The notes under the pieces are model-generated. The model searched no databases, was not told the origin of the DNA, and saw only the letters and a list, made by a program, of their open reading frames with translations. DNA of 64,000 bases from a bacterium (GTDB taxonomy: Bacteria > CSSED10-310 > JAFGSJ01), in assembly GCA_016934675.1 (NCBI GenBank), contig JAFGSJ010000095.1, forward strand, positions 1 through 64,000, in the 5' to 3' direction. Position 1 is the first letter of the stretch; every line of letters begins with the position of its first letter. Below, in pieces: positions 7,903 through 17,107 of the stretch. Both the position numbers and the translations under genes were made by a program.

Positions 7903-10872
7903 TTATGGTTTTGCTTGTTTTAGAGCGATGACTCTGTTTCGGCCCTGGTTTTTAGCCAGGTAGAGGGCGTTGTCGGCTTGTTCGATCAGGACAGAGGTAG
8001 GCAGGGCGATCAGAGGAATCAGGGCGGCGACACCCAGACTGATGGTCACATAATCATGGATCGAAGAATTTTCATTGGGGATGTGCAGTCGTTCGACTTT
8101 AGCCCGAAGTTTTTGAGCGAGGTTTGTGGCGCCCGAAAGATCGGTATTGAACAGGATGATCACAAATTCCTCACCACCATATCGGGCGACCAGGTCGCCT
8201 GGCCGGTTGATTTCGGTTGCGATGCAGTGTGTGACCTGTTTGAGGCATTCATCGCCGCTTTGATGACCGTAGGTGTCATTGTAAAGTTTGAAGAAATCGA
8301 TATCGATCATGATGACGGACAGGGGGGTTTTCAAGCGGACCGAGCGGCGCCATTCCTCATCGTAACGTTCTTCAAAACGGCGGCGGTTGGCGATTCCGGT
8401 CAGAGCATCCGAGCGGGACAGTTTTTCAAGCAGGTCTGATTTTTCTTTGAGTTCCTGGGCTCGATCGTTCAATTTTTTTGTTTGTTCGCTGACGAGTCGT
8501 TCAAGTTCGATCTGGCGTTTCTGAATGGTGCTGATATGGCGTCGGTAAGCCAGAAAGGTTCCGGCGAGCAGGAGGCATAGACACAGGAAATAGAAGGTAT
8601 AGGTTTGATAGAAGTAAGGGGCCAGATAGAATTGGACGGATGCTCCGGTTTCATTCCAGACACCATCGCTATTCCGGGCTGTGACTGCGAAGCGATAGTG
8701 ACCAGGGGGGATATTTGTGTAATAAGCGTCACGTCGGACACCGGCTTCGACCCAGTTTCGATCGAAGCCTTCGAGCATATATCGGTAGGTGACCTGTTCA
8801 GGAGCATAGAAACTGAGTCCGGCATAGTGAAATTCAAATTTTTCGGTTCCGGGTGGAAGTGAGAAATTCTTCGGTGATGAGAAGACAATATCGTCGGCGT
8901 AGACGGTTTCGATAATGACCAGGGGTGGTTCGGGGTTGCGCCTGATATGGGCTGGATCGATCATAGCCACACCTTTCAAGGTGGGGAACCAGAGTCTGCC
9001 ATCGCGAGATTTCCAGCCCGCTGGCTGAACGCCACCGTTGCATTCACAACTTTTCATGCCGTCCATAGTGCCGTAGGTGACGGGCGCGAGAGTCGGGCTA
9101 TGCTCCGGGAAATAATCCAACAGGTCCTGTTTCGGTATAGAATAGATACCCTTATTGCAACTGATCCACAGAGAACCTTGGTCATCTTCGAGTATTTGAA
9201 AAATCACATCGTCGAAGAGTCCGTCCCGAGTCGTCATCGTTTTGAAAATTCCATCCTTGTAAAGACAGAGGCCGTCTCCGAATGTTCCAATCCAGAGCAC
9301 ATTCAGATTATCGATATAGAGAGACATAATGATCTGTCCGGCCAAACCGTCTTCAACGGAATAATTCTGCCAGACACCTTGGCTGAAACGATCCAGACCG
9401 TTTCCGTCTGTCCCGACCCAGATCACACCGTCTTTGTCCTCGACCACAGAGGTAATGATTGTGCTCAACACACCATCCGTATTATGATGATTGAGATAAT
9501 GTCCATCTTTGTAACTGATCAGGCCTTGCCCTTCGGTCCCGAACCACATCGTCCCGTTTCGGTCCTGATAAATTACCATGACTGGTACGTCAGTCAGATA
9601 TGCGGGTTGGTTTAGTCGACTGATGGTAAGAGCCCGTAAAATGCTGAAACCGCTGCTCGTACCGATCCAGATCACGTCATCGCGGTCGGAGTAGACTGAA
9701 AAGACCCTGTTATCATTCAGGCCATCTTCGGTTGTATAGACTTCGATTCCTTCTTGAGAAAGGCAATTCAGCCCGCCGCCCGAGGTCCCGATCCAGATGA
9801 GGCCCTTTCCGTCCTCACAGATTGAGAAGACATCGTTATTTGATAAACCGGACATTTCGGTATAGGTCGTGAATTTGCCGTCTTTCAAACGACAGAGGCC
9901 ACCGCCTGAAGTCCCGATCCAGAGATTTCCCTCATGATCTTCACACATACTGAGTACGAGATCGTAGGGGAAGCCTTGTTTTTTACTGAAGCTCTCGATT
10001 TTATCACCAATCAGACGGTTGAGACCTCTAAAGGTTCCGACCCACAAGTTGCCCTCACGGTCCTGAATGATTGAGGTCACGACCTTATCAAGGATGCCAT
10101 CGTTTTGAGTATAGAACTGCCAGGTTCCTGAATGGTATCGTCCGAGTCCCGCACCGGCGGTCCCGATCCACAGAGTGTCGGTTTGATCAAAAAAGAGAGA
10201 ACGCACTGAATAATCCGTTGTTCCGTGTTGATTCGGAATGGCTTGGTACGTGCCGTGGACGATAGGTCCCATACCCATTCGTGCGGTCCCGATCCAGATT
10301 TGGCCCTGATTATCCTCGTTGATTGCTTGGACCGAATAGGCTTTTGAATAATCGGTTTCCGGATCGGTCAAGGATATGTTTGTGAAGACATTATCGGCAA
10401 GCACAAGCAAACCCCGGTTGGAAGTCCCAATCCAGAGTGTTCCCTGACTATCTTCAAAGAAACAATTGATCTCAGCATCATCCAGAGCATGAGGTACTTG
10501 GACCTGAGAAAAAATACCCTGTTCCATTTTTATCAGACCGTCCTTGGTTCCGAGCCATAAAACCCCGGATCGGGTCTGGTAAAGATCGTTAATATAGTTA
10601 TCGGTGATAGCCGGAGTTGTTTTCTTGTCGTAAACAGTGAAGCGGATACCGTCAAAACGAGCCAGGCCTTCTTCGGTAGCAACCCAAATATAACCATCCC
10701 GGGTTTGGATAACCTCGATCACTGAATTTTGAGGCAGACCACGTTCAGTGTTCCAGATATCAAAGTTATACTGACTGATAGACTTGACCGGATCGAGTGC
10801 CCAACAAACCATAGAGCACACCACCAGAAACATGGCCGTCGTCATAATTGAAGAATACAGTAATCGCTTCAT
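7903..10872 (-). CDS. Two-propeller sensor diguanylate cyclase (Reg_prop, Y_Y_Y, GGDEF)
   Basis: A 989-residue membrane sensor that should synthesise c-di-GMP. A signal peptide (about 1-25) is followed by 14 Reg_prop repeats with the signature LWIGT..GL, enough for two seven-bladed propellers (about 35-640). A Y_Y_Y domain (about 690-750), one membrane helix (about 755-777), a coiled coil and a GGDEF domain (about 830-985) follow. The active-site motif RYGGEEF is intact. The product-inhibition I-site RxxD (RPGD) lies five residues before GGEEF, so feedback control is likely. The layout is that of HTM-like hybrid sensors whose kinase is replaced by a cyclase. The ligand is unknown; the periplasmic propellers suggest an external signal. 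Confidence 0.92.
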   Translation of the reverse strand: MKRLLYSSIMTTAMFLVVCSMVCWALDPVKSISQYNFDIWNTERGLPQNSVIEVIQTRDGYIWVATEEGLARFDGIRFTVYDKKTTPAITDNYINDLYQTRSGVLWLGTKDGLIKMEQGIFSQVQVPHALDDAEINCFFEDSQGTLWIGTSNRGLLVLADNVFTNISLTDPETDYSKAYSVQAINEDNQGQIWIGTARMGMGPIVHGTYQAIPNQHGTTDYSVRSLFFDQTDTLWIGTAGAGLGRYHSGTWQFYTQNDGILDKVVTSIIQDREGNLWVGTFRGLNRLIGDKIESFSKKQGFPYDLVLSMCEDHEGNLWIGTSGGGLCRLKDGKFTTYTEMSGLSNNDVFSICEDGKGLIWIGTSGGGLNCLSQEGIEVYTTEDGLNDNRVFSVYSDRDDVIWIGTSSGFSILRALTISRLNQPAYLTDVPVMVIYQDRNGTMWFGTEGQGLISYKDGHYLNHHNTDGVLSTIITSVVEDKDGVIWVGTDGNGLDRFSQGVWQNYSVEDGLAGQIIMSLYIDNLNVLWIGTFGDGLCLYKDGIFKTMTTRDGLFDDVIFQILEDDQGSLWISCNKGIYSIPKQDLLDYFPEHSPTLAPVTYGTMDGMKSCECNGGVQPAGWKSRDGRLWFPTLKGVAMIDPAHIRRNPEPPLVIIETVYADDIVFSSPKNFSLPPGTEKFEFHYAGLSFYAPEQVTYRYMLEGFDRNWVEAGVRRDAYYTNIPPGHYRFAVTARNSDGVWNETGASVQFYLAPYFYQTYTFYFLCLCLLLAGTFLAYRRHISTIQKRQIELERLVSEQTKKLNDRAQELKEKSDLLEKLSRSDALTGIANRRRFEERYDEEWRRSVRLKTPLSVIMIDIDFFKLYNDTYGHQSGDECLKQVTHCIATEINRPGDLVARYGGEEFVIILFNTDLSGATNLAQKLRAKVERLHIPNENSSIHDYVTISLGVAALIPLIALPTSVLIEQADNALYLAKNQGRNRVIALKQAKP

Positions 10873-11341
10873 GTGTCTTTCCGAACCTTGAAATGAATCT
10901 TGAAATGAATCTTAAAAGCAGGACCATCCAGATTCCTTGAAGTTTTCGATAGTGTATTCATAGCAGAACACAAATAAAAATGAAAGCCTGGATGTTTCCG
11001 GGACAGTCAACTCTCATCATCATCTCAAATTCTGGGACAGTCAATTATCGATCAAATTCTCTCTCAAATTTGCAGGTTATGTTTAAAAAACTACGTATTA
11101 GAGATTAGATTGGATGATATTGCATTTTGCATAAGTTGTTCTAGTGTTTTTTATGACGGTAAGAATGATACATAGACATTGGTAAGAGAGAACAACCGGA
11201 CAATGATCGGATCGATGGTCCGGATCATGGGACAGGTTGAGTCGGTATATCGTCGCAATGATGAACCGGCTAGGTTGGGTTGTATTGAATTCTCTAAGAT
11301 GATGAACCTACTTCCAGGAAATCATTTGAAAGGGGAAATCT
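10873..11341. other. Divergent intergenic region with GGGACAGTCAA copies
   Basis: A 469-bp region between the cyclase (minus) and tldD (plus). It has a 12-bp tandem duplication (CTTGAAATGAAT at 10887-10898 and 10899-10910) and two copies of GGGACAGTCAA (11000-11010 and 11034-11044). No gene was recognised, and I could not place a promoter with confidence. Confidence 0.55.
11000..11044. repeat. Paired GGGACAGTCAA motifs
   Basis: GGGACAGTCAA occurs at 11000-11010 and 11034-11044, same orientation, 34-bp period. The reverse form TTGACTGTCCC is at 14240-14250 and 706-716. The motif resembles sequences seen beside REP-associated Y1 transposases in other genomes, but no transposase is in this window. 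Confidence 0.6.
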
Positions 11342-12787
11342 TTGCGAGAGTTAATGGAGAAAGTGGTCCAAGCTTTACGGGACTATAGAATTGAATATGG
11401 TGATATTCGGATCGGTTTTTATCGAGACCAGCAGGTTTCTGTCAGAAACAAGGTCCCGATTGATTTGACCGATTCAGAGAGTGTTGGTTTCGGGATTCGA
11501 GCTTTTTGTGATGGATATTGGGGATTTTACAGTAATGTTGCTTTAGATTTCGAGTCCATGATCAAGGGAGTCAAGACTGCGGTCGAGATAGCCCGGGCTG
11601 GAGCACAACAAAACAGTCAGAAATTGAGATTGGCACCGGTCGAGGCGTATGAAGCGACCTGGCAGGTCCCTTTTCGGATCGATCCATTTCAAGTTCCGAT
11701 GGAGCAGAAGGTTGGATTATTGATGCAAATTAATGCAGAGATGTTGCTGGTTCCGACGGTGAAACAGGCAGTATCGGCCATGCATTTCAGTCGTGAACAT
11801 AAGTTATTTTGTTCGACAGTGGGTACTTTTACAGACCAGCTTTTGATGCGTGCGAACTGCGAATATACGGCCAGCGCGGTCAATGAAAAAGGTTTCGAGA
11901 CCAGAACTTATCAGGATATGCCCCGGAACATGGGCTTCGAGCACATTGATGACAAGCTGCTTTTGTCGCAAGCCAGGATGATAGCCGAACAGGCTGTTGA
12001 AAAGTTGAACGCCCCGATCTGTCCCGAGATGGAAGCGGACCTTGTTCTGTTACCGAGTCATACCGCATTGGTCATTCACGAAACCATCGGTCATGCTACG
12101 GAACTTGATCGGGTCCTCGGTTGGGAGGCCGATTTTGCTGGGACCAGTTTTGCTACAGTCGATCAACTCGGCTCGCTGCAATATGGTTCCGCGTTGTTTA
12201 ATGTGGTCGGTGATCGTACTCTGGTGCATGGCCGTTCTTCTGTTGCCTTTGATGACGACGGTGTGCCTACCGGGCGTTGGCATCTCATCCGGAACGGCGT
12301 ACTCGAATCGTATGCCACCACGCGTGATACGGCTGATTTCATCGGGGATGAGCACAGTCGGGCCTGTAGTTACGCGGACTCCTGGAACAGTTTACCAATT
12401 TTACGCATGCCCAATGTTTCGATCGAACCGGGAGCTGATGGTTCGCCCAGCCTCGAGGATATCATTGCATCGACTGATCATGGCATTCTGGTCGAGGGTC
12501 GCGGTAGTTTCAGCATTGACCATCAACGGATCAACTTCCAATTCGGCGGTGATTATTGCCGATTGATCAAAGCAGGTGTCCCTGGTCAGGTTATCAGGCG
12601 GATGACCTATCAATCTCATAATCCGGAGTTCTGGAACTCAGTTGATGCCATTGCACCGGAAGCGGAATGGCAAGCCTTCGGCGTAGTCAATTGCGGAAAA
12701 GGTCAACCTACTCAAAGGGCCCAGTTGACACATGGCAGTGCGCCACTTCGTTTAAGAAATATAAAGATCGGGAGGGCACGGGTATGA
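11342..12787 (+). CDS. tldD: TldD-type metalloprotease
   Basis: A 481-residue TldD/PmbA (U62) family protein. The zinc motif HETIGH at about residue 245 is followed by ELDRVLG, as in TldD. A Cys in NCGKGQP near residue 455 matches the third zinc ligand of E. coli TldD. Family knowledge: TldD pairs with TldE/PmbA to form a heterodimeric protease that degrades unfolded peptides and matures small peptides such as microcins or CcdA. The TTG at 11342 lies 6 nt after AAAGGGG; ATG at 11354 is the alternative. It overlaps the next gene in an ATGA arrangement, consistent with translation of the two subunits together. Confidence 0.93.
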   Translation: MRELMEKVVQALRDYRIEYGDIRIGFYRDQQVSVRNKVPIDLTDSESVGFGIRAFCDGYWGFYSNVALDFESMIKGVKTAVEIARAGAQQNSQKLRLAPVEAYEATWQVPFRIDPFQVPMEQKVGLLMQINAEMLLVPTVKQAVSAMHFSREHKLFCSTVGTFTDQLLMRANCEYTASAVNEKGFETRTYQDMPRNMGFEHIDDKLLLSQARMIAEQAVEKLNAPICPEMEADLVLLPSHTALVIHETIGHATELDRVLGWEADFAGTSFATVDQLGSLQYGSALFNVVGDRTLVHGRSSVAFDDDGVPTGRWHLIRNGVLESYATTRDTADFIGDEHSRACSYADSWNSLPILRMPNVSIEPGADGSPSLEDIIASTDHGILVEGRGSFSIDHQRINFQFGGDYCRLIKAGVPGQVIRRMTYQSHNPEFWNSVDAIAPEAEWQAFGVVNCGKGQPTQRAQLTHGSAPLRLRNIKIGRARV

Positions 12788-14187
12788 CTATCAATCACGA
12801 ACAAGCTCAGAACGCTGTCCGTTTTGCGGTCCGTCAGGCGCTTGAAGCGGGCGCAGATGAAGCGGCGGCCAGTCTTGAATACAGTAATCACCTGTTTACC
12901 CGTTTTGCCCGCAATCACATCATTCAAAACATGGAGCGGAACTCAGTTACTTTGCATTTAGCTGTGTCCCTGGGTAAGAAGGAATGTGTTCTGGCTATTT
13001 CAGGTTATGAGCCTGATTCAATCATTAATTTGGTCCGGCGTTGTGTCGAGAATTCCCGATTTTTTTACGAGAACGAAGAACATCTTGCTCCTGTCTCGAT
13101 CACACAGCATCGTTCTGTCAACGCTTTGGACGAGAGCATTCTGGCTATGACGCCAATTGAATTGGCTGAAAACGTCGCCCGGGTTTGTAGATCGGTGAAA
13201 AAGCAGGATTTAAATGCGTACGGAACGCATTGGAAATTCCATGGGATGCGGGCTATTGCCAACTCCGCCGATACTGAGGCTTTGTATGATTGGAGTAAAG
13301 CCGGTTGGAGTCTGACTGTCAAAACCGCTGACGGACGTGGCAGCGGCAGGGAAGAGCAGGAATCCTTTTTTCTGAAAGACATGGACCCTGATCGTATGGT
13401 CACAGATGCAGTGGACACCGCGCTCAGGTCAAAGGACCCGATCGAACTCCCACCTGGTGATTATACGGTCATTCTCTCTCCGCAAGCGGGCGCAGCCTAC
13501 CTGGCCCAGATTCTGTTCGCCTTTGATGCCCGCATGATCACTGAGGGTCGCAGTGTTTTCGCTCATCTGAACAATGGCGACAACACCGCGCTTATGGATA
13601 AACAGCTTTTTTCATCACAACTTCAGATTATAAGTGTGACCGATGACCCTCATTATCCGGTCGCACCGTTTAATCCGGCATTCAGTTTCGATTTTATGGG
13701 TGGTCAGAGCCAGGCGGCCCGTATGTTCAGTAACGGTTTGCCAACCGAGAACAGGGTCTTTGTAGATCGGGGCCGACTCGAAAACCTGTTCTATTCACAT
13801 TATTGGGCCTTTAAAAACAATGTCCAACCTATCGGTCATCCCAGCTTGATTTCATTCAAATCACTGGAACCGGAACAGTCGGTCAGTGAAATGATCGCTT
13901 CCACCGAACGCGGTATCTTCATCAATTCGCTCTGGTACATCAGATTGGTCGATGCGAACAACCTGTTGCTGACTGGTTTGACCCGCGACGGCACGTTTCT
14001 GATCGAGAATGGGACTATCACCAGACCGGTCAAAAACTTCCGCTTCAATGAAAGTCCCTTTATCTCACTCGGGAAAATCCAGGCCATGAGCGAACCGCAA
14101 CTGCGCAATCTCTGGATGCAGATGGTCCTGATGCCCGCAATGAAGATCTCGGATTTCACCTTTTCCAGTATCTCGGAAGCCATCTGA
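12784..14187 (+). CDS. pmbA: PmbA/TldE-type subunit
   Basis: A 467-residue TldD/PmbA family member lacking the HExxxH motif, as expected for the non-catalytic TldE/PmbA partner. Recognisable family segments include residues around DGRGSGREEQESFF and the late SFDFMGGQSQAARMFSNGL region. ATG 12784 overlaps the tldD stop (ATGA) and follows GGGAGGG. An in-frame extension reaching back into tldD (12667) is an overlap artefact. A substrate peptide gene is not obvious nearby. Confidence 0.9.
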   Translation: MTINHEQAQNAVRFAVRQALEAGADEAAASLEYSNHLFTRFARNHIIQNMERNSVTLHLAVSLGKKECVLAISGYEPDSIINLVRRCVENSRFFYENEEHLAPVSITQHRSVNALDESILAMTPIELAENVARVCRSVKKQDLNAYGTHWKFHGMRAIANSADTEALYDWSKAGWSLTVKTADGRGSGREEQESFFLKDMDPDRMVTDAVDTALRSKDPIELPPGDYTVILSPQAGAAYLAQILFAFDARMITEGRSVFAHLNNGDNTALMDKQLFSSQLQIISVTDDPHYPVAPFNPAFSFDFMGGQSQAARMFSNGLPTENRVFVDRGRLENLFYSHYWAFKNNVQPIGHPSLISFKSLEPEQSVSEMIASTERGIFINSLWYIRLVDANNLLLTGLTRDGTFLIENGTITRPVKNFRFNESPFISLGKIQAMSEPQLRNLWMQMVLMPAMKISDFTFSSISEAI

Positions 14188-14239
14188 ACCCAGAGTGAAT
14201 TTGAACTGTTCTGGTTGTGGATTCCGGTTGTGTTGCTCT

Positions 14240-14267
14240 TTGACTGTCCCCGAATTGTCCCGGAATT
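14240..14267. repeat. TTGACTGTCCC with a partial tandem copy
   Basis: TTGACTGTCCC (14240-14250) is the reverse complement of the 11000/11034 motif. It is followed directly by CGAATTGTCCCGGAATT, a partial second TGTCCC-GAATT unit. It sits in the 169-bp gap after pmbA. Confidence 0.55.
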
Positions 14268-14356
14268 GAGGTTGACAGGTTTCGAGTGTGTTCTTATAAT
14301 GAGGTGCTGAAATGAGGGCTTGGTGGGACTAAACTCCATGAAGAGAAAAGCGGACC

Positions 14357-16834
14357 ATGAGTTATCGAACCATAGGTTCCATAGTGTGTCTATGCATAGT
14401 GGCGGTTATCCTGCATTATCCGCTCCTTCAAGATATTAGCCATAAGACGTTTTATGCAAATCATGATGATGTCCGTTTTTTCCTGATGGTCATCGCCTGG
14501 TCATATCAGGCCCTGTCAAATGATGTAGGTTCATGGTTTCATGCGCCTCTATTTTTTCCCTATCCCTATGCTTTGACCTACTCGGAGACATTGATAGGAG
14601 AGACGCTCCTTGGACTTGGGCCTTATTTTCTTACGGGCAATATCATTCTGACTTATAATTGTATTCTGCTATTTTCAGTGGCCTTATCCGGCATAGCCAC
14701 TTTTTTACTGGTCCGGGCACTGGTCCAGGACCAGAAGGCGGCGTTTTTATGCGGTCTAGCCGTACTCAGCCCACCCGAGCATTTTTCGGAGTTGGCTCAT
14801 ATCCAGTCACTGCAGCTTCAATGGGTGCCCTTCAGTCTCTATTTTTTAGTAGGCTATATCAGGCAGGGTAGAGCCGGATCTCTGGTAGGTTTAGTGATTT
14901 CATTGGCCATGCTGGCCTATTCAAACCTCTATTTTTCGGTATTTTTCTTTATAAGTATGCTTGGGTTCGGTCCGTTGCTGATCATAATCGATCGGAGCTG
15001 GTGCGATCAGCGCAGATTTTTCGGATTGATCCTGAGTATTATTGCGCTTGGTCTCATACTGACCCCGTTGATTTACAGTCATATCGAGGCAGCAAACCAG
15101 ATAGACTACGAAAAGGAATTGACTGAGATCGAGTCCTTGTCTGCTGACTTGATTGATTATTTTTGTTCAACTTCGTGGCTTTACTTCGAGTGGAGTGGCC
15201 ACAACATGATCACTGAGGGTCATTTTCCCGGAGTCATGATCGCGATTTTCGGTGTTGTTGGTTTGATCACTCTGCTACGAGGCGGTTGGCGAAAAGACAA
15301 ACTGGTATTTGCGTTCTATGTGGGTTTGATCGGTTCAGGTTTGATCACCTTTCTCTTATCGTTGGGGCCGGTCATTACCTGGGCCGGCAAACCGCTGGGA
15401 AATCTACCATTTCACATTTTCTATACCTATATACCGGGTTTGAGTGCGATCCGGGCCTTATCTCGGTTCGGACATTTCACGTATATTTTTGTGGTTGTGC
15501 TCGCCGGATTGGGTTTTTCGGCCCTGTTCAGTGTTTCGATGTTCAAGAAGAGGTCCATGGTCTGGAAAATTGCAATAACTGCATTTCTGGCATTCATTAT
15601 CATGATAGAAACATTCTCACCAATACATTTGGCAACCTACGAAGCGCCACCTGAGCCCAATCCTGAACTGATGCATTTTTTAAGTGAAGCACTCGAGGAT
15701 AGTGGTGTTCTGCATCTGCCGGTCTATGAGTTCATGCCACAAAATTCAATCTATGAATGGTGGTCGATCTTTCACTGGCAACCCATAATATTTGCTCATT
15801 CGAGCAATTATCCTCGGGCAATTGTCGATTTAGCCGAACAGATGAAGTATTTCCCGTCACATCAAAGCATAGCGGCTTTACAGGCTTCATTCCCGGTTAA
15901 ATATGTTGTTCTTCATCAGGGCTTGATGCATCAGCCACTATTTGAACGGATGCAGAGAATGATCGGGGAGTTTCCCGCGTTGAGCCATATACACAGTTTT
16001 GATCAGGACCATGTCTATGGTCTGTCGCGGATAGGCAGGGGTACAGAATTGTTGCGGCTTATTCCCGTGCAGCAGTTGGGTCCGGACGGGGTGCAGGCTT
16101 CGTTACGGCTGATTGCACCACTTGAGTCAGCCCATTACTGCATGAAGGTTGCAGTTCCTCATCGAGTGCTGCTAAGTTCGTCGCTGGACGATCAGAACAA
16201 TTACAGTCTTGATTTCAAGGTAGCCCAACAGGACCTGGTTATGTTATATGAGAAAAGGGAGCCGCTTTCCTTGAAATTCACGCTCGAGACCAGCTTCACC
16301 ATGCCCGAGAAAGGTCTGGATCGATTATCTGAGAAGGAGCTCGAACAATTGCCATTCAGAATCGATGTCGTCAGTCAACCCATGCGTCAGGATGGTTTCA
16401 GAGAGGCACTGATCAGTATAAACGGTCATACATTGAGGACAGAACAAAGGGGCCTATTGCTGGCAGTCATCAGTCCGGAGACTGGTCAAATCGTACGATA
16501 TCAGGTATTTGATACGCATGCAGATCGTTCGGCATCGACTCGAATGGTGGAATTTCTCGATAAGCTCGAACCGGGAGGCATGGTAGCAGGCGCGGTCTGT
16601 GATGAAGCGTCAGCGTTACTCACCGCCGAGGCCAGTCAATGCCTCAGGCAGCTTGGTCTCTTGATTGCGCTTGAAGATTACTATCGTTATGGTTTAGCGT
16701 TTATAGCCTGGCCAAGGCAGGATGGCTGGAACGCCAAAAGTGCCCATGGTTCGGAGCGAGTGACTATTTCACTTGGTCCACCGATTCAGCATTTTCAGTT
16801 CGAATTGACTGCTTTCACAACCGACCCGAGCTGA
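14357..16834 (+). CDS. Large GT-C-like membrane protein
   Basis: An 825-residue protein with about 11 membrane segments in the first 430 residues and a soluble C-terminal half (about 435-825). The first periplasmic loop (residues about 30-80) contains NHDDVRFF, an acidic motif placed as in GT-C glycosyltransferases that use polyprenyl-phosphate sugars, followed by WFHAPLFFPYPY. This suggests transfer of a sugar or other group on the outer face of the inner membrane. The soluble half matches nothing I know. It begins at ATG 14357 and has no obvious functional link to its protease neighbours. Other proteins of this broad type lie at 2402, 20561 and 58295. Confidence 0.7.
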   Translation: MSYRTIGSIVCLCIVAVILHYPLLQDISHKTFYANHDDVRFFLMVIAWSYQALSNDVGSWFHAPLFFPYPYALTYSETLIGETLLGLGPYFLTGNIILTYNCILLFSVALSGIATFLLVRALVQDQKAAFLCGLAVLSPPEHFSELAHIQSLQLQWVPFSLYFLVGYIRQGRAGSLVGLVISLAMLAYSNLYFSVFFFISMLGFGPLLIIIDRSWCDQRRFFGLILSIIALGLILTPLIYSHIEAANQIDYEKELTEIESLSADLIDYFCSTSWLYFEWSGHNMITEGHFPGVMIAIFGVVGLITLLRGGWRKDKLVFAFYVGLIGSGLITFLLSLGPVITWAGKPLGNLPFHIFYTYIPGLSAIRALSRFGHFTYIFVVVLAGLGFSALFSVSMFKKRSMVWKIAITAFLAFIIMIETFSPIHLATYEAPPEPNPELMHFLSEALEDSGVLHLPVYEFMPQNSIYEWWSIFHWQPIIFAHSSNYPRAIVDLAEQMKYFPSHQSIAALQASFPVKYVVLHQGLMHQPLFERMQRMIGEFPALSHIHSFDQDHVYGLSRIGRGTELLRLIPVQQLGPDGVQASLRLIAPLESAHYCMKVAVPHRVLLSSSLDDQNNYSLDFKVAQQDLVMLYEKREPLSLKFTLETSFTMPEKGLDRLSEKELEQLPFRIDVVSQPMRQDGFREALISINGHTLRTEQRGLLLAVISPETGQIVRYQVFDTHADRSASTRMVEFLDKLEPGGMVAGAVCDEASALLTAEASQCLRQLGLLIALEDYYRYGLAFIAWPRQDGWNAKSAHGSERVTISLGPPIQHFQFELTAFTTDPS

Positions 16835-16901
16835 TCTTGAAAAAGAGTGAGCTGAACAGCGTTTTTTGTCATTCTCACAGAAAAACAGTCTGCACATCGC
16901 A

Positions 16902-16931
16902 TTGAACTTGAAATTTGTTTTGAACTATCAT
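16902..16931 (+). promoter_or_regulatory. Candidate sigma-70 promoter for the Ntn-hydrolase operon
   Basis: TTGAAC (16902-16907), 18-nt spacer, TATCAT (16926-16931). It would give a leader of about 170 nt before the GTG start at 17108. It overlaps the start of a palindrome just downstream. Confidence 0.35.
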
Positions 16932-16933
16932 AG

Positions 16934-16945
16934 TGAGAATTCTCA
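16934..16945. promoter_or_regulatory. Palindrome just downstream of candidate -10, possible operator
   Basis: TGAGAATTCTCA is a perfect 12-bp palindrome placed where a repressor would block the candidate promoter at 16902-16931, near the expected transcription start. No other copy was noticed in the window. Confidence 0.4.
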
Positions 16946-17107
16946 ATTGCATTGACGCGTGGTCAGCTTCGGTTTAGGGCATACCTGAACAGAAGGACAG
17001 GGTCAATGCGATGATGAGGTTGTTACTATTCGTCCTGAAGGGGACGATGTGAGAGACAGTCAGAAGGCGACTCGTTAAAGTGGAACACATTTGGAAGGTG
17101 GTGGCTT

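Noticed and set aside
7978-8439. 153-codon + strand frame opposite the GGDEF domain
   Set aside because: It is the antisense shadow of a strongly conserved domain.
8600-10800. Repeated GATCCAGA/CCCGATCCAGA-like DNA inside the cyclase gene, at first like a repeat array
   Set aside because: It is the coding sequence of the LWIGT propeller repeats; spacing and sequence vary with the protein, so it is not a CRISPR array.
12667-12783. N-terminal extension of pmbA
   Set aside because: It overlaps the end of tldD; ATG 12784 has the ribosome-binding site and the normal coupled overlap.
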